64,000 nt of DNA from positions 3,760,001-3,824,000 of the forward strand of contig NZ_CP093280.1 in the NCBI RefSeq assembly GCF_026651855.1. The letters run 5' to 3'. The notes under the pieces are model-generated. The model made no database searches, had not been told where the DNA came from, and saw only the letters and a list, made by a program, of their open reading frames with translations. The translations under genes and the position numbers were made by a program. Shown piece by piece: positions 44,958-53,710 of the stretch. Origin of the DNA: Pseudomonas silvicola (GTDB lineage Bacteria > Pseudomonadota > Gammaproteobacteria > Pseudomonadales > Pseudomonadaceae). Each line of letters opens with the position of its first letter. Position 1 is the stretch's first letter.

Positions 44958-45416
44958 ATGCCAATTTTTCGCTCGCACCGGCTTAGAACGGGTCGATTTT
45001 CTGAGCAAAGCCGTCTTTACCTGATCACGCTGGTCGTTCGGCAACGGGAGCCGGTGTTCAATGATTGGTCAAGCGCACGGCCGCTCATCGTGTCAATGAA
45101 AGCCTGTCAGGCTGAAGGCGGTGCCGATTCGCTGTGCTGGGTCATTATGCCTGACCATTTTCACTGGCTGATGGAACTGAAAGGGCGGGATCTCGCAGGC
45201 GAAGTGGCCAGGCTGAAGTCGCGCTCAACAGTTTTGTTCAACCGAGCGAATCAGCGGGTGGGCTCATTATGGCAAAAGGGGTTTCATGACCGAGCATTGC
45301 GAAGGGAGGAAGATGTGAAGTCGGTAGCTCGCTATATCGTCGCCAACCCGCTAAGGGCGGGGCTTGCGGAACGCATAGGCGATTACCCGCTTTGGGATGC
45401 TGTCTGGCTGCAATAG
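44958..45416 (+). CDS. RAYT: REP-associated tyrosine transposase
   Basis: 152 aa from the ATG at 44958. Y1-type HUH nuclease of the IS200/IS605-related TnpA_REP family: metal-binding HFH (H67, H69) in VIMPDHFHWLMELKG and catalytic Tyr126 in SVARYIVANPLRAGL. It cuts single-stranded REP hairpins and is thought to mobilise REPINs. It is flanked by REPINs 1-3 upstream and REPIN 4 downstream, the usual self-association. The ORF appears full length, so it is probably active or recently so. Confidence 0.9.
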   Translation: MPIFRSHRLRTGRFSEQSRLYLITLVVRQREPVFNDWSSARPLIVSMKACQAEGGADSLCWVIMPDHFHWLMELKGRDLAGEVARLKSRSTVLFNRANQRVGSLWQKGFHDRALRREEDVKSVARYIVANPLRAGLAERIGDYPLWDAVWLQ

Positions 45417-45450
45417 AACGAGTCAAACCACACTCCCAGAGGGTACGCCT

Positions 45451-45550
45451 GTTGGAGCACAGCTTGCTGGCGAAGCAGGCGGCGCGGTGTGTCGGGCTGC
45501 ATGCGTGTGAGCAGGCCTGGCCTCTACCGCGAGCAAGCTCTGCTCCCACC
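45451..45550. repeat. REPIN 4, downstream of the RAYT
   Basis: Left arm 45451-45474 as in REPIN 1; right arm 45526-45550 (CGAGCAAGCTCTGCTCCCACC) has diverged. A further half-element (CTGGAGCAGCGCTTGCTTGG, from 45564) follows. The sequence before the left arm (AGGGTACGCCTGTTGGAGC) matches the 3' end of the upstream spacers. Confidence 0.75.
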
Positions 45551-45603
45551 GGTTGACTTGCCTGCTGGAGCAGCGCTTGCTTGGAAAGGGGGCGATCCGG
45601 TGG

Positions 45604-45918
45604 CTATTTAGGCGCATCCGAACTCGACGCCCCGCCATCCGCAGCGCCGCCATCGTCATCGTCGTCATCATCGTCGTCGGTGCCACCACCGCTGGACTGT
45701 CCGCTTTTGCCGTCGTACCCCGCACCGTTGTTGTCGACACCGCCGGCACGGCCCGGGTCCGCACCTTGGGTGCGGGGGTCGGCGCCGGGGCTGTTGGGGG
45801 CGGAGGAATCGGTGCCAGGGTTGATGCGGATGGGGCTGTCGGAAGCCGCCACGGCGATGGCCGAGGCGCCAGCCAACAGGCTGGCGACCGCCAGGGATAA
45901 CAAGGTTTTCCTGAACAT
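45604..45918 (-). CDS. Secreted Asp/Gly-rich protein with poly-Asp run
   Basis: 104 aa from the ATG at 45918 (GGGAG upstream). Signal peptide MFRKTLLSLAVASLLAGASA. The mature part is low complexity: Pro/Gly/Asp-rich, then nine consecutive Asp codons (GAC/GAT mixture, 45652-45678) and a Gly/Ser tail. It is acidic and probably disordered, possibly calcium-binding by composition. Mixed Asp codons argue against simple slippage but leave room for copy-number change. Function unknown. Confidence 0.7.
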   Translation of the reverse strand: MFRKTLLSLAVASLLAGASAIAVAASDSPIRINPGTDSSAPNSPGADPRTQGADPGRAGGVDNNGAGYDGKSGQSSGGGTDDDDDDDDDGGAADGGASSSDAPK

Positions 45919-46009
45919 GGTGCTGCTCCCTTCTTGAGGACGTTTCACCAGCTTAGGCAAGGGGTGGCACGCCGTCGATCCCGTGAGGTGACCGACGGCG
46001 AAGTTTCAT

Positions 46010-47401
46010 TCAACGGCGGTCCACCCACACGGTCTGTGCGTTGCAGAATTCACGCAGGCCGAAGTGCGACAGTTCGCGGCCGAAACCGCTTTTCTTCACC
46101 CCGCCAATGGCGACACGGGGGTCAGAGGCGCAGTAACCATTGATGAACACACCGCCGGTTTCCAGCCGTACCGCCATGCGCCGGGCCAGGTTGACGTCGG
46201 CACTCCACACGCTGCCGGCCAGGCCGAACTCGCTGTCGTTCGCCAGTTCCACCGCATGGTCGGCGTCGCGGCAAGCGATGATCGAGGCCACCGGGCCAAA
46301 CAGTTCCTGCTTGAACGACGTCATGTCGGGCGTCACGTCGCCCAGGATCGTCGGTGCGTAATAGTTGCCCACGCCTTCGATCTTGTGCCCGCCCAACAAC
46401 AGGGTGGCACCTTCGGCGAGCGTCTGCCGCACCTGGCCGTCCAACTCATCACGCAGATCGTAGCGCGCCATTGGACCAATGTAGTTGCCTTCCACCAGCG
46501 GGTCGCCGACCTGCATGGCCTTGACCGTGGCCACCAGTTTCTCGGTGAACGCCGGCAGGATGCTTTCTTCGATGATGAAACGCTTCGCGGCGATGCACAC
46601 CTGCCCGACGTTCTGGAAACGGCCGATGGCAGCGGCCTTTACTGCCTCCTCCAGGTCCGCGTCGGCCAGCACGATGAAAGGGTCGGAGCCACCCAGTTCC
46701 AGCACGCATTTCTTCAACGCCGCACCCGCCTGGGAGGCGATAGCCGCACCGGCACGCACACTGCCGGTCACGGTGACGGCAGCGATGCGTGGGTCATTGA
46801 TGGCGCTGGAAACGCCGTCGTTGCCGACATTGAGCACTTCGAACACCCCGTCCGGCACACCGCCCCGGCGCAGGGCCTCGGCCATCAGCAGCGCACTGCC
46901 CATCACGTTGGGCGCGTGCTTGAGCACATACGTATTGCCAGCCAGCAGGATCGGCACCGCGCCACGCAGCACTTGCCACACGGGGAAGTTCCACGGCATC
47001 ACTGCCAGGATCGGGCCGATGGGGCGGTATTCGATGAAGGCTTTGTCGCCCGGTACTTGCGTGGGTTCAGGGGCCAGTAGCTCAGGCCCCTGCTCGGCAT
47101 ACCACTCGCACAGGCCAGCGCATTTTTCCACTTCGGCCCGGGCCTGCAGAATCGGCTTGCCCATTTCCAGGGCCATGCTGCGCGCCAGGGGTTCGCTCAA
47201 GTCACGCAGGGCAGCCGCCAGCTTGACCAGCACGGCGGCACGGTCGGCTACCGATACCTGACGCCACTGTTGGTAGGCCGTGTGGCTGCGGGCCAGAGCC
47301 TGGTCCAGTTCGGCAGCGGTCTGGAAGGGGTAGCGGGCCAACTCTTCACCGGTGGTCGGGTTCAACGAGACAGCGAAGTCGATCGGGGCAGGGGCATTCA
47401 T
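46010..47401 (-). CDS. NAD(P)-dependent succinate-semialdehyde-dehydrogenase-like aldehyde dehydrogenase
   Basis: 463 aa. ALDH catalytic residues: N137 (MPWNFPVWQ), E235 (LELGGSDP) and C269 (NVGQVCIAAKRF). The short length and YRPIGPILAVMPWNFPVWQV are characteristic of the Sad/YneI branch, which oxidises succinate semialdehyde to succinate. It is divergent from a LysR gene, the same arrangement as sad with its regulator in E. coli. It might link GABA or amide-nitrogen catabolism to the TCA cycle. Confidence 0.85.
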   Translation of the reverse strand: MNAPAPIDFAVSLNPTTGEELARYPFQTAAELDQALARSHTAYQQWRQVSVADRAAVLVKLAAALRDLSEPLARSMALEMGKPILQARAEVEKCAGLCEWYAEQGPELLAPEPTQVPGDKAFIEYRPIGPILAVMPWNFPVWQVLRGAVPILLAGNTYVLKHAPNVMGSALLMAEALRRGGVPDGVFEVLNVGNDGVSSAINDPRIAAVTVTGSVRAGAAIASQAGAALKKCVLELGGSDPFIVLADADLEEAVKAAAIGRFQNVGQVCIAAKRFIIEESILPAFTEKLVATVKAMQVGDPLVEGNYIGPMARYDLRDELDGQVRQTLAEGATLLLGGHKIEGVGNYYAPTILGDVTPDMTSFKQELFGPVASIIACRDADHAVELANDSEFGLAGSVWSADVNLARRMAVRLETGGVFINGYCASDPRVAIGGVKKSGFGRELSHFGLREFCNAQTVWVDRR

Positions 47402-47449
47402 CGGAAACCTCCGTGGGTAAGTGATGGGCCTACCTTAAGCGCTTGTTTG

Positions 47450-47466
47450 ATTCATGAATAATGAAT
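47450..47466. promoter_or_regulatory. Inverted repeat between aldehyde dehydrogenase and LysR genes
   Basis: ATTCAT-GAATA-ATGAAT, perfect 6-bp arms with LysR-type spacing, 49 bp from the dehydrogenase start and 37 bp before the LysR start. Likely the operator of that regulator. Confidence 0.55.
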
Positions 47467-47502
47467 AATAATCTTCAAAACACTCACGAAAAGAGAAAGT
47501 AT

Positions 47503-48381
47503 ATGGACCTGACCCAGCTTGAGCTGTTTCGCGCCGTGGCCGAGGAGGGCAGCATCAGTGCTGCCGCCGCCAAGGTGCACCGGGTGCCTTCCAACCTGAC
47601 CACGCGCATCAAGCAACTGGAAAGCGAGCTGGGGGTGGACCTGTTCATCCGTGAGAAACTGCGCTTGCGCTTGTCAGCCAACGGCCACAGCTTTCTGGAT
47701 TACACCCGGCGCATTCTTGACCTGGTGGAGGAGGCCAAGTTGGCGGTGTCCACGGGTGAACCTCAGGGTGTGTTCACCCTGGGGTCGCTGGAAAGCACGG
47801 CGGCGGTGCGCATTCCGCCGTTGCTGGCGGCCTACCACCAGCGTTACCCCAAAGTGGAGCTGGATTTGTCTACCGGGCCTTCAGGGGAAATGATCGACGG
47901 CGTGCTGGCCGGGCGCTACGCCGCGGCGTTCGTGGACGGGCCGCTGCACCCGCTGCTGGATGGCATCCCGGTGTTCGAGGAAGAAATGCTCCTGGTGACC
48001 GCCAAAGGCCACGCGCCGGTCACCCGTGCCCAGGACGTCAGCGGCGAGACGGTGTACGCCTTCCGCGCCAACTGCTCCTACCGTCGCCATTTCGAAAACT
48101 GGTTCATCGCCGACGGTGCCACCCCAGGGCGTATCTTCGAAATGGAGAGCTACCACGGCATGCTGGCCTGCGTCAGCGCTGGCGCTGGCCTGGCGCTGGT
48201 GCCGCGCAGCATGCTGGAAAGCATGCCCGGCAGCAGCAACGTCAGTGCCTGGCCACTGGACGAGGAATACGGCAAGCGCCAGACCTGGCTGACGTGGCGC
48301 CGGGGTACCCGCTCACCCAACTTGCTGGGTATGCAGGAAATGCTGGAAAGTCAGGCTTCGGCGGCCATGCGCCCGGCGTAG
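47503..48381 (+). CDS. LysR-family regulator divergent from SSADH-like gene
   Basis: 292 aa from the ATG at 47503. HTH at about residues 4-62 ([34 protein letters not shown]). Effector domain about 85-285. The neighbour and gene order match the E. coli YneJ(PtrR)-sad pair, so it probably controls the dehydrogenase in response to a semialdehyde or polyamine-derived signal (inference). It overlaps the convergent DUF815 gene by 31 bp. Confidence 0.85.
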   Translation: MDLTQLELFRAVAEEGSISAAAAKVHRVPSNLTTRIKQLESELGVDLFIREKLRLRLSANGHSFLDYTRRILDLVEEAKLAVSTGEPQGVFTLGSLESTAAVRIPPLLAAYHQRYPKVELDLSTGPSGEMIDGVLAGRYAAAFVDGPLHPLLDGIPVFEEEMLLVTAKGHAPVTRAQDVSGETVYAFRANCSYRRHFENWFIADGATPGRIFEMESYHGMLACVSAGAGLALVPRSMLESMPGSSNVSAWPLDEEYGKRQTWLTWRRGTRSPNLLGMQEMLESQASAAMRPA

Positions 48382-49244
48382 TCGCGGGCAAATTGCGCGG
48401 CGATGCGCCCCGAGCGCGAGCCGCGCTGGGTGGCCCAGCGCAGGGCTTCGACGTGGGCCTGCTCGAAGGCCTGCTCGGGCACGCCACAGCTGGCGAGCCA
48501 CTCGTTGACCGCGCTGAGGAATTCGTCCTGGGAAAAGGGGTAGAAGGAAATCCACAGGCCGAAGCGCTCGGACAGGGAGATCTTCTCCTCGGTTTCTTCG
48601 CCGGGGTTGAGGGCGCCGTTTTCGCCGCGGGTCCAGTTGAGGTTGTCGCTGGCGCGTTCGGCCATCAGGTGGCGGCGGTTGGAGGTCGCGTAGATCAGGG
48701 TGTTGGCCGCCTGGCCCGCTACCGAGCCGTCGAGCACGGTCTTGAGGCTCTTGTAGCCGATGTCACCTTCTTCGAACGACAGGTCGTCGCAGAACAGAAT
48801 GAAGCGCTCCGGGCGGCCGGTGGTGAAATCGAGGATCTGCGGCAGGTCGCCGATATGCGCCTTGTCCACTTCGATCAGGCGCAAGCCCTGGTGGTGAAAG
48901 CGTTCCAGGCAAGCCTTGACCAGTGATGACTTGCCGGTACCTCGGGCGCCCGTCAACAGTACGTTGTTGGCCGGGCGGCCTTCCACGAACTGGCGAGTGT
49001 TCTGTTCGATCAGGCGTTTCTGCCGCTCAATGTTCTGCAAGGCCTCGAAGCTGATCAGGCTGGGCTGCTTGACGGCGGTCAGCACTGCCTGCTCAACCCC
49101 GCGCACCTGCCGGTAATGCCACTGGTAGGCGATGGCCTGTGTGTCGAAGACCTGCTCCTGAGGTGGAGGAAACGCGCGTTCCAGGCTGTTGGCGATGCGC
49201 TCGAGCTGGGCGAGCAGGGCGGTATTGTCGAAGGCTGTGGACAT
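48351..49244 (-). CDS. DUF815-family AAA ATPase
   Basis: 297 aa from the ATG at 49244. Walker [10 protein letters not shown] within [22 protein letters not shown], Walker [10 protein letters not shown] and an arginine-containing sensor ([13 protein letters not shown]). DUF815 proteins are conserved predicted ATPases related to DnaC/Orc-like AAA proteins; their role is not established. The frame extends 136 codons upstream, but only through non-family sequence. Core Pseudomonas gene. Confidence 0.85.
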   Translation of the reverse strand: MSTAFDNTALLAQLERIANSLERAFPPPQEQVFDTQAIAYQWHYRQVRGVEQAVLTAVKQPSLISFEALQNIERQKRLIEQNTRQFVEGRPANNVLLTGARGTGKSSLVKACLERFHHQGLRLIEVDKAHIGDLPQILDFTTGRPERFILFCDDLSFEEGDIGYKSLKTVLDGSVAGQAANTLIYATSNRRHLMAERASDNLNWTRGENGALNPGEETEEKISLSERFGLWISFYPFSQDEFLSAVNEWLASCGVPEQAFEQAHVEALRWATQRGSRSGRIAAQFARDYAGRMAAEA

Positions 49245-49327
49245 GGTTCGATCACAAGGCTGGGGAGGACTGGGCAGCAGCTTAGGGTTCAGGCAAAGTG
49301 TTCGTCTAACGGTAAAAGGGCGGCCAC

Positions 49328-50095
49328 ATGCGTAAAACGGACATTGTCGACCATGGCGTGCCGAAGGATGCCCGCAGCGTCGCCGCCGTGGCGCTGGATT
49401 TCGATGATGGCCATCGGGTTGCCAGCCACCGTCACCAGCAGGCACAGCTGCTGTATGCCACCCAGGGTGTACTGGTGGTGGGCAGCGCCGAGGGGCATTG
49501 GCTGGTGCCTGGCAACCGCGGCTTATGGATACCGCCGGGGGTAGAGCACTGGACACGCATGGTGGGTGCCGTGCGGGTCCGCACGCTGTATATCGATCCG
49601 GCCCTGGTCTCGGCCCGGCTGCCGGGTCATTGCTGCGTGCTGGGGGTGTCACCGTTGCTGCGGGAGCTGATCCTGGCCGCCGTGGGCATCCGTACCGCGC
49701 CGCCGGCTGACAGCCGTGACGGCAGGGTGATGGCGCTGATGCTGGATGAGCTGGACCAGCAGCAGGTATTGCCCCTGCATTTGCCGCATTTGCGGCATGA
49801 GGCGTTGCAGCCGTTGTCCGAGCGCGTGCTGCAAGGTCAAGGGCTGGAACTGGAGTTGGGCGACTGGGCCGGGCAATTGGGCGTGAACCCGAAGACGGTA
49901 CAGCGCTGGTTCATCCATGACACCGGCATGACCTTCGGCAAATGGCGCCAGCAGGCGCGGTTGCTGACGGCCCTGCAGCGTCTGGCCCTGGGGCACAGTG
50001 TGTTGGAGGTGGCGCTGGAGGTGGGGTACAACACCCCCAGTGCCTTCAGCGCCATGTTCCGCCGGCAGTTCGGCGTGTCACCGAGTGAGTGGTAG
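49328..50095 (+). CDS. AraC-family regulator with N-terminal cupin sensor
   Basis: 255 aa. Cupin-type ligand domain about 15-100 (ASHRHQQAQLLYATQGVLVV, GNRGLWIPPGVEHW) and two AraC helix-turn-helix motifs at about 165-250 (DWAGQLGVNPKTVQRWF, EVALEVGYNTPSAFSAMFRRQFG). Resembles the AraC at 61021 in size and plan. Divergent from DUF815, but there is no obvious dedicated target beside it. Confidence 0.85.
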   Translation: MRKTDIVDHGVPKDARSVAAVALDFDDGHRVASHRHQQAQLLYATQGVLVVGSAEGHWLVPGNRGLWIPPGVEHWTRMVGAVRVRTLYIDPALVSARLPGHCCVLGVSPLLRELILAAVGIRTAPPADSRDGRVMALMLDELDQQQVLPLHLPHLRHEALQPLSERVLQGQGLELELGDWAGQLGVNPKTVQRWFIHDTGMTFGKWRQQARLLTALQRLALGHSVLEVALEVGYNTPSAFSAMFRRQFGVSPSEW

Positions 50096-50158
50096 CTGCC
50101 GGTGGTGTGCCTGATGCTGCGCGGCGTGTGTGATGCGGCCAGGTCTGCTGCGGTGGCT

Positions 50159-50710
50159 TCAGCCTTTCAACCGCGCCAGGCGCTCGATAATCTCCGGCCG
50201 CCTGGCCTGCCACTCTTCGGCGGTGATGCCGAGCAGAACCACATCCAGCCGCTGGCCGTCCTTCAGCACGTTCTGACGCCGTACCCCTTCCAGGGTAAAA
50301 CCGAACTTCTGGTGCAGGCGCACCACCGCCGGGTTGCTGGCCAGTACCTCGCAGTTGAGCTTGGCCAGTCCCACTTCGCCGAAAGCGTGGTCCAGTAGCC
50401 AGCATTCAACCTGGCTGCCCAGGCCTTTGCCCTGCAACTCGGTGTCCAGGTAGAACGCCCAGTCGGCGCTCTGGTGCAGGCGGTTGATGGCGCTGAGCGA
50501 CACCACGCCACGGGCCATGCCGTCGACCATCACCACGAACACCGACTGCTGCGGGTTGTCGGCCAGGCTGGTCAGCCAGGCCTGATGTTCCTGCGCGCTG
50601 ATCTCGTGCTCGGTGTACATGTAGCGCCGCACCGCTTCCTGGTTGCGCAGGTGGCGTACGCGTTCCTGCACCTGGGCGGTGCTCGCCAGCAGCGGTTGAA
50701 AGCTGATCAT
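50159..50710 (-). CDS. GNAT acetyltransferase, PseH-like
   Basis: 183 aa. GNAT fold with acetyl-CoA loop ELQGKGLGSQVE, followed by LAKLNCEVLASNPAVVRLHQKFGF. The opening NQEAVRRYMYTEHEISAQEHQAWL is close to PseH, which acetylates the 4-amino group of the pseudaminic acid precursor. No other pseudaminic-acid or flagellin-glycosylation genes are nearby, so it may instead acetylate another amine. Its start overlaps the tetR gene by 4 bp. Confidence 0.78.
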   Translation of the reverse strand: MISFQPLLASTAQVQERVRHLRNQEAVRRYMYTEHEISAQEHQAWLTSLADNPQQSVFVVMVDGMARGVVSLSAINRLHQSADWAFYLDTELQGKGLGSQVECWLLDHAFGEVGLAKLNCEVLASNPAVVRLHQKFGFTLEGVRRQNVLKDGQRLDVVLLGITAEEWQARRPEIIERLARLKG

Positions 50711-51285
50711 GCCAGGCTCTCCCGGGCCGCCTGCAGAATCTCATCCGACAGCGGGTCGCCCTCGGTGGCCCGGGCCAGGGTGATGGCCCCGACCATCAGG
50801 GCGAACTCCACCAGCGCCGTCTGCCGCCGAGCTTCGGCCTGTGGCTGGTCCATGACCGCCTCGTAGTCGTCGATCAGCGCGTGTACGCCCTGGGTGTATA
50901 CCCGTCGCAGGGGGCTATCCTCGGCCTCGTGGCACACGTCGCCTGCCAGGCCCACGGCCGGGCAGCCGTCGCCCGGGATATCCCGGTTGTTGTCTGCCAG
51001 GTAGTGGTCCACCAGCACGCGGCGTGCGCCCTTGCGGTCGCGAGTGGGCGCCGTGCGCTCGGCCCAGCGTTGCACCGACTGGTCGAATGCCTGCTGGCAG
51101 GCCTGGGCGGCGAGGGCTTCCTTGGATTCGAAGTGGCCATAGAAACCGCCGTGGGTCAGGCCCGCGGCGTTCATGACCTCGGCCACGCTCAAGCCCTTGA
51201 GGCCGCGTTCACGGAACAGGCGGGTGGCCACTTGAAGAATGATTTCACGGTTGCGTTCGGTCTGTTGGCGGGATACGCGCGGCAT
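50707..51285 (-). CDS. TetR-family regulator
   Basis: 192 aa. N-terminal HTH about residues 10-56 (NREIILQVATRLFRERGLKGLSVAEVMNAAGLTHGGFYGHF), then a ligand-binding helical domain. The C-terminal AARESLA overlaps the GNAT gene (4 bp). It lies 52 bp after the panE-like gene on the same strand, so the three genes may be one unit, and it could repress that unit. The inducer is unknown. Confidence 0.85.
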   Translation of the reverse strand: MPRVSRQQTERNREIILQVATRLFRERGLKGLSVAEVMNAAGLTHGGFYGHFESKEALAAQACQQAFDQSVQRWAERTAPTRDRKGARRVLVDHYLADNNRDIPGDGCPAVGLAGDVCHEAEDSPLRRVYTQGVHALIDDYEAVMDQPQAEARRQTALVEFALMVGAITLARATEGDPLSDEILQAARESLA

Positions 51286-51337
51286 GATGGTCTCGGTGTC
51301 GCTGGGGGCAAGGTTTCAGGGGCGGGCAATGGAGCGC

Positions 51338-52276
51338 TCACGGCTGCTCGCGGCGGCGCCGCGCGGCGTAAGCCTGCAGGTGCGTGAAGGCCAGGCGCAG
51401 CACCGAGCGGTCCGGGGTCTCCACGTCTTCGGGCAGGCGTCGGGCGAGCAGGTCGCCCAGCACGTGTTCGGCCTCGGTGGCGTCACCACGTTCAACGTCG
51501 CGCAACATCGAGGCGGTCAGGGCCGACCCCGGTTGGGTCAGTACCTGCAGGAAGGCTTCACGAACCGGTTCCCGGGGTGGGTAGCCCGCACGGCGGGCGA
51601 TGGCCGAGCATTCCTCGAAGAGGTCGCAGATCAGGTCCACACCGCCAGCCGCCACGACGTCGCCGACGCTGGCGCGCATCAGGCAGGTAATGCCACCGCC
51701 GGTGGCGATGAACATCCACTTTTCCCACATCTCCTGGGTGATGTCGGGACTCAACTGGGCGGTGAAGCCGGCACCGGCCAAGGCGTCTGCCACCGCTTGC
51801 ACCTGGGCGCTGTCCTGGCCGGCACGTACGCCAAAGCTCAGGTCATCACGCTCGTTGAAGTGCACGATGGTGCCATCGGCCAGCTTGTCGAGTGACACGA
51901 AGCACTTGCCTCCCAGCACATGCGCCGCGCCGAAGCGCTGGTCCAGCGCATCCAGGTGGCGCAGGCCGTTGAGCAACGGCAGTATCAGAGTGGATGGCCC
52001 CACGGCGTGGGTCAGGTCATCCATGACCCCGGGCAATTGCCCTGCCTTGCAACTGAGCAGGATCAGGTCATAGGTGCTCTGGATGTCGGCAGCCTGAACC
52101 CAGGGCACCCTATCGAGGTTTATATCCCCCAGCGGGCTGCGTACCTGCAGCCCCCGATCACTCAATTGCTGGCCGCGCGCGGCCCTGACCAGAAAGGTCA
52201 CGTCACGGCCGGCGGCCAGCAGGCGCCCACCAAAATAGCCGCCCACGGCACCGGCCCCTACGATCAGAATTCGCAT
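51338..52276 (-). CDS. 2-dehydropantoate 2-reductase (PanE/ApbA family)
   Basis: 312 aa. NADP-binding motif GAGAVGGYFGGRLLAAGRDV at residues 7-26. The catalytic lysine is probably in LLSCKAGQLPG. The C-terminal ketopantoate-reductase domain is all-helical (about 180-305). It may reduce ketopantoate for coenzyme A synthesis or serve as a paralogue with another 2-oxo acid; its operon with tetR and a GNAT gene favours a paralogue. Confidence 0.85.
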   Translation of the reverse strand: MRILIVGAGAVGGYFGGRLLAAGRDVTFLVRAARGQQLSDRGLQVRSPLGDINLDRVPWVQAADIQSTYDLILLSCKAGQLPGVMDDLTHAVGPSTLILPLLNGLRHLDALDQRFGAAHVLGGKCFVSLDKLADGTIVHFNERDDLSFGVRAGQDSAQVQAVADALAGAGFTAQLSPDITQEMWEKWMFIATGGGITCLMRASVGDVVAAGGVDLICDLFEECSAIARRAGYPPREPVREAFLQVLTQPGSALTASMLRDVERGDATEAEHVLGDLLARRLPEDVETPDRSVLRLAFTHLQAYAARRRREQP

Positions 52277-52326
52277 GATCTTTCACTCCTTGAAAATGGA
52301 AGGCCCAGGTCAGTTGATAACCCCAT

Positions 52327-52379
52327 AAAATATAGGCCGATCACACGCTCAGGAATAGAGTGTGACCGACCTTTATTTT
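52327..52379 (-). terminator. Long bidirectional hairpin terminator
   Basis: Two 20-base arms (52327-52346 and 52360-52379), 17 of 20 paired, with a 13-nt loop. Core AGGCCGATCACAC / GTGTGACCGACCT with A/T-rich ends that give T-runs in both directions. Ends the DUF6555 transcript (minus strand). Confidence 0.7.
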
Positions 52380-52396
52380 CAGGACGGCGCCGCTGT

Positions 52397-52621
52397 TCAG
52401 GCCGGCCGCCAACTGACGCCCTCGATGCCGAATTTCTCCGCCATTGGCTTGCTGGTCTTTTTCACCCGTTCTCGGCCGAACCGTCCGATTCGCCCAACGC
52501 CCGCGTCGCAACTTGCCCAATGCCAGGCTTCGCCGTTGTCCATGTTTTCGGCGCGGATGATGAACGATTTGGGTTGGCCGTGAAGGGTGTAGTCAATGAC
52601 GTAAAGCTTTGCGTTGTTCAT
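52397..52621 (-). CDS. DUF6555-like small Pseudomonas protein, 74 aa
   Basis: Compact soluble protein with MNNAKLYVIDYTLHGQPKSF at the start and DNGEAWHWASCDAGVG in the middle. This matches a family of short Pseudomonas-restricted proteins that I recall as DUF6555. Function unknown. It stands alone, upstream of a strong terminator. Confidence 0.7.
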   Translation of the reverse strand: MNNAKLYVIDYTLHGQPKSFIIRAENMDNGEAWHWASCDAGVGRIGRFGRERVKKTSKPMAEKFGIEGVSWRPA

Positions 52622-52701
52622 AAAGCCGAATTTCCTCCCTGTGACCTTCTAAGTGATTCTGGCCCAGTGAAAAAATTCAGTCGGATTGTCTGACAGGTCA
52701 G

Positions 52702-53265
52702 CTACTCGCCGCTGACCGTCCAGTGGATGGCATCTTTGGGGAATACAATCTGCTCCAGGCGGTGGGCGATGCCACAGGCCAGGGAGTCGTCGGCGGCGAT
52801 GACTTTCTCTTCGGCCGACAGGCATTTGAAGATATCCAGCTTCTGTTCCGCGTCTTCCGTTTCTTTCTTGAAAATGGTGACGTAGCGTTCCAGGTCGTTG
52901 TTGAGGCTCGACAGGTATTCGCGCAAACGCGAATGGTCCACGGAGTTCTGGCTGAAGTACCAGTTCATGGGGTGAATGAGAAAGCGCGATTGTGGCGCGG
53001 CAATGCGTTCGCTGCCCGCCAGGTACACGATGATGCCCATGGACTCGATATTGCCGGAGTTGATGGTGCGCACCGGAATGCCCAGGGATTTGAAAAAGGT
53101 GTAGATCGTGAAGCCGAAGTTGGTGCTGCCACCGGATGACGACATGTTCAACCACAACGAATCGGCGCCGGCCTTCAAGGCTTCCAGGCAGCGGTCACGC
53201 AGGCGTTCATGGGTGCTCTGATCAATCTGGCAATGGAAGTGGACAATGTGTTGGCTCACCTTCAT
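52702..53265 (-). CDS. ClpP-like ATP-dependent protease subunit, stand-alone
   Basis: 187 aa, crotonase/ClpP fold. Nucleophile S75 in NIESMGIIVYLAG and His98 in FLIHPMNWYFS match the ClpP SM and IH positions; a third acidic residue is likely near D143 (KLDIFKCLSAEEK). It lacks the canonical ClpP N-terminal loop and IGF-binding patches that I could recognise. No Clp ATPase gene is nearby. Related ClpP-like proteins occur in phages and plasmids as prohead proteases or stress factors; neither context is evident here. Confidence 0.75.
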   Translation of the reverse strand: MKVSQHIVHFHCQIDQSTHERLRDRCLEALKAGADSLWLNMSSSGGSTNFGFTIYTFFKSLGIPVRTINSGNIESMGIIVYLAGSERIAAPQSRFLIHPMNWYFSQNSVDHSRLREYLSSLNNDLERYVTIFKKETEDAEQKLDIFKCLSAEEKVIAADDSLACGIAHRLEQIVFPKDAIHWTVSGE

Positions 53266-53319
53266 GTCCTTGTGCGAAGTGGGCAGGCCGGGGGCAACGC
53301 CCCGGCCCTGACTCAGCGA

Positions 53320-53511
53320 TTAGCTGCGGCCGCCACCGTGGCTGCCTTGACCGCCTTTTTTACTGCTGTCGGGGGTTGCTTTGCTCCGGTCGTTTGGCAT
53401 TTTGCCTGCAGTCGAGCCGGAGGAGGCCTGTCCGCCTTTCTTGCCAGCTTCGGAGGCCTTTTCACGATCATTGGAGAAGTTTCCTGGGTTCGACTTGCCT
53501 GTGTTAGCCAT
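53320..53511 (-). CDS. KGG-motif stress protein (GsiB/YciG-like)
   Basis: 63 aa, very hydrophilic. Two KGG repeats (EASEAGKKGGQAS and DSSKKGGQGSHGG) preceded by NPGNFSNDREK, the general stress protein pattern associated with desiccation and stationary phase. Probably disordered and cytoplasmic. It lies 54 bp downstream of nothing else on its strand, so likely has its own, possibly RpoS-dependent, promoter. Confidence 0.8.
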   Translation of the reverse strand: MANTGKSNPGNFSNDREKASEAGKKGGQASSGSTAGKMPNDRSKATPDSSKKGGQGSHGGGRS

Positions 53512-53710
53512 GATTCTCTTCCTCTGTTTTATCGGATTTGCAAAGTCATTGACCTTGCAATAACTGTGAAAAGCAAACCGCGGGAAAGTTTATTGATTAT
53601 AGGAAGCCAAGACGGGCGGTCTTAGTGTTTTTGGCTTGAACATTTAGCGCTAAAACAACCGTTGTCTCGCCCTCGGCCGTAGCAGCGGACCTGCGTGGGC
53701 CAGGGGCGTT

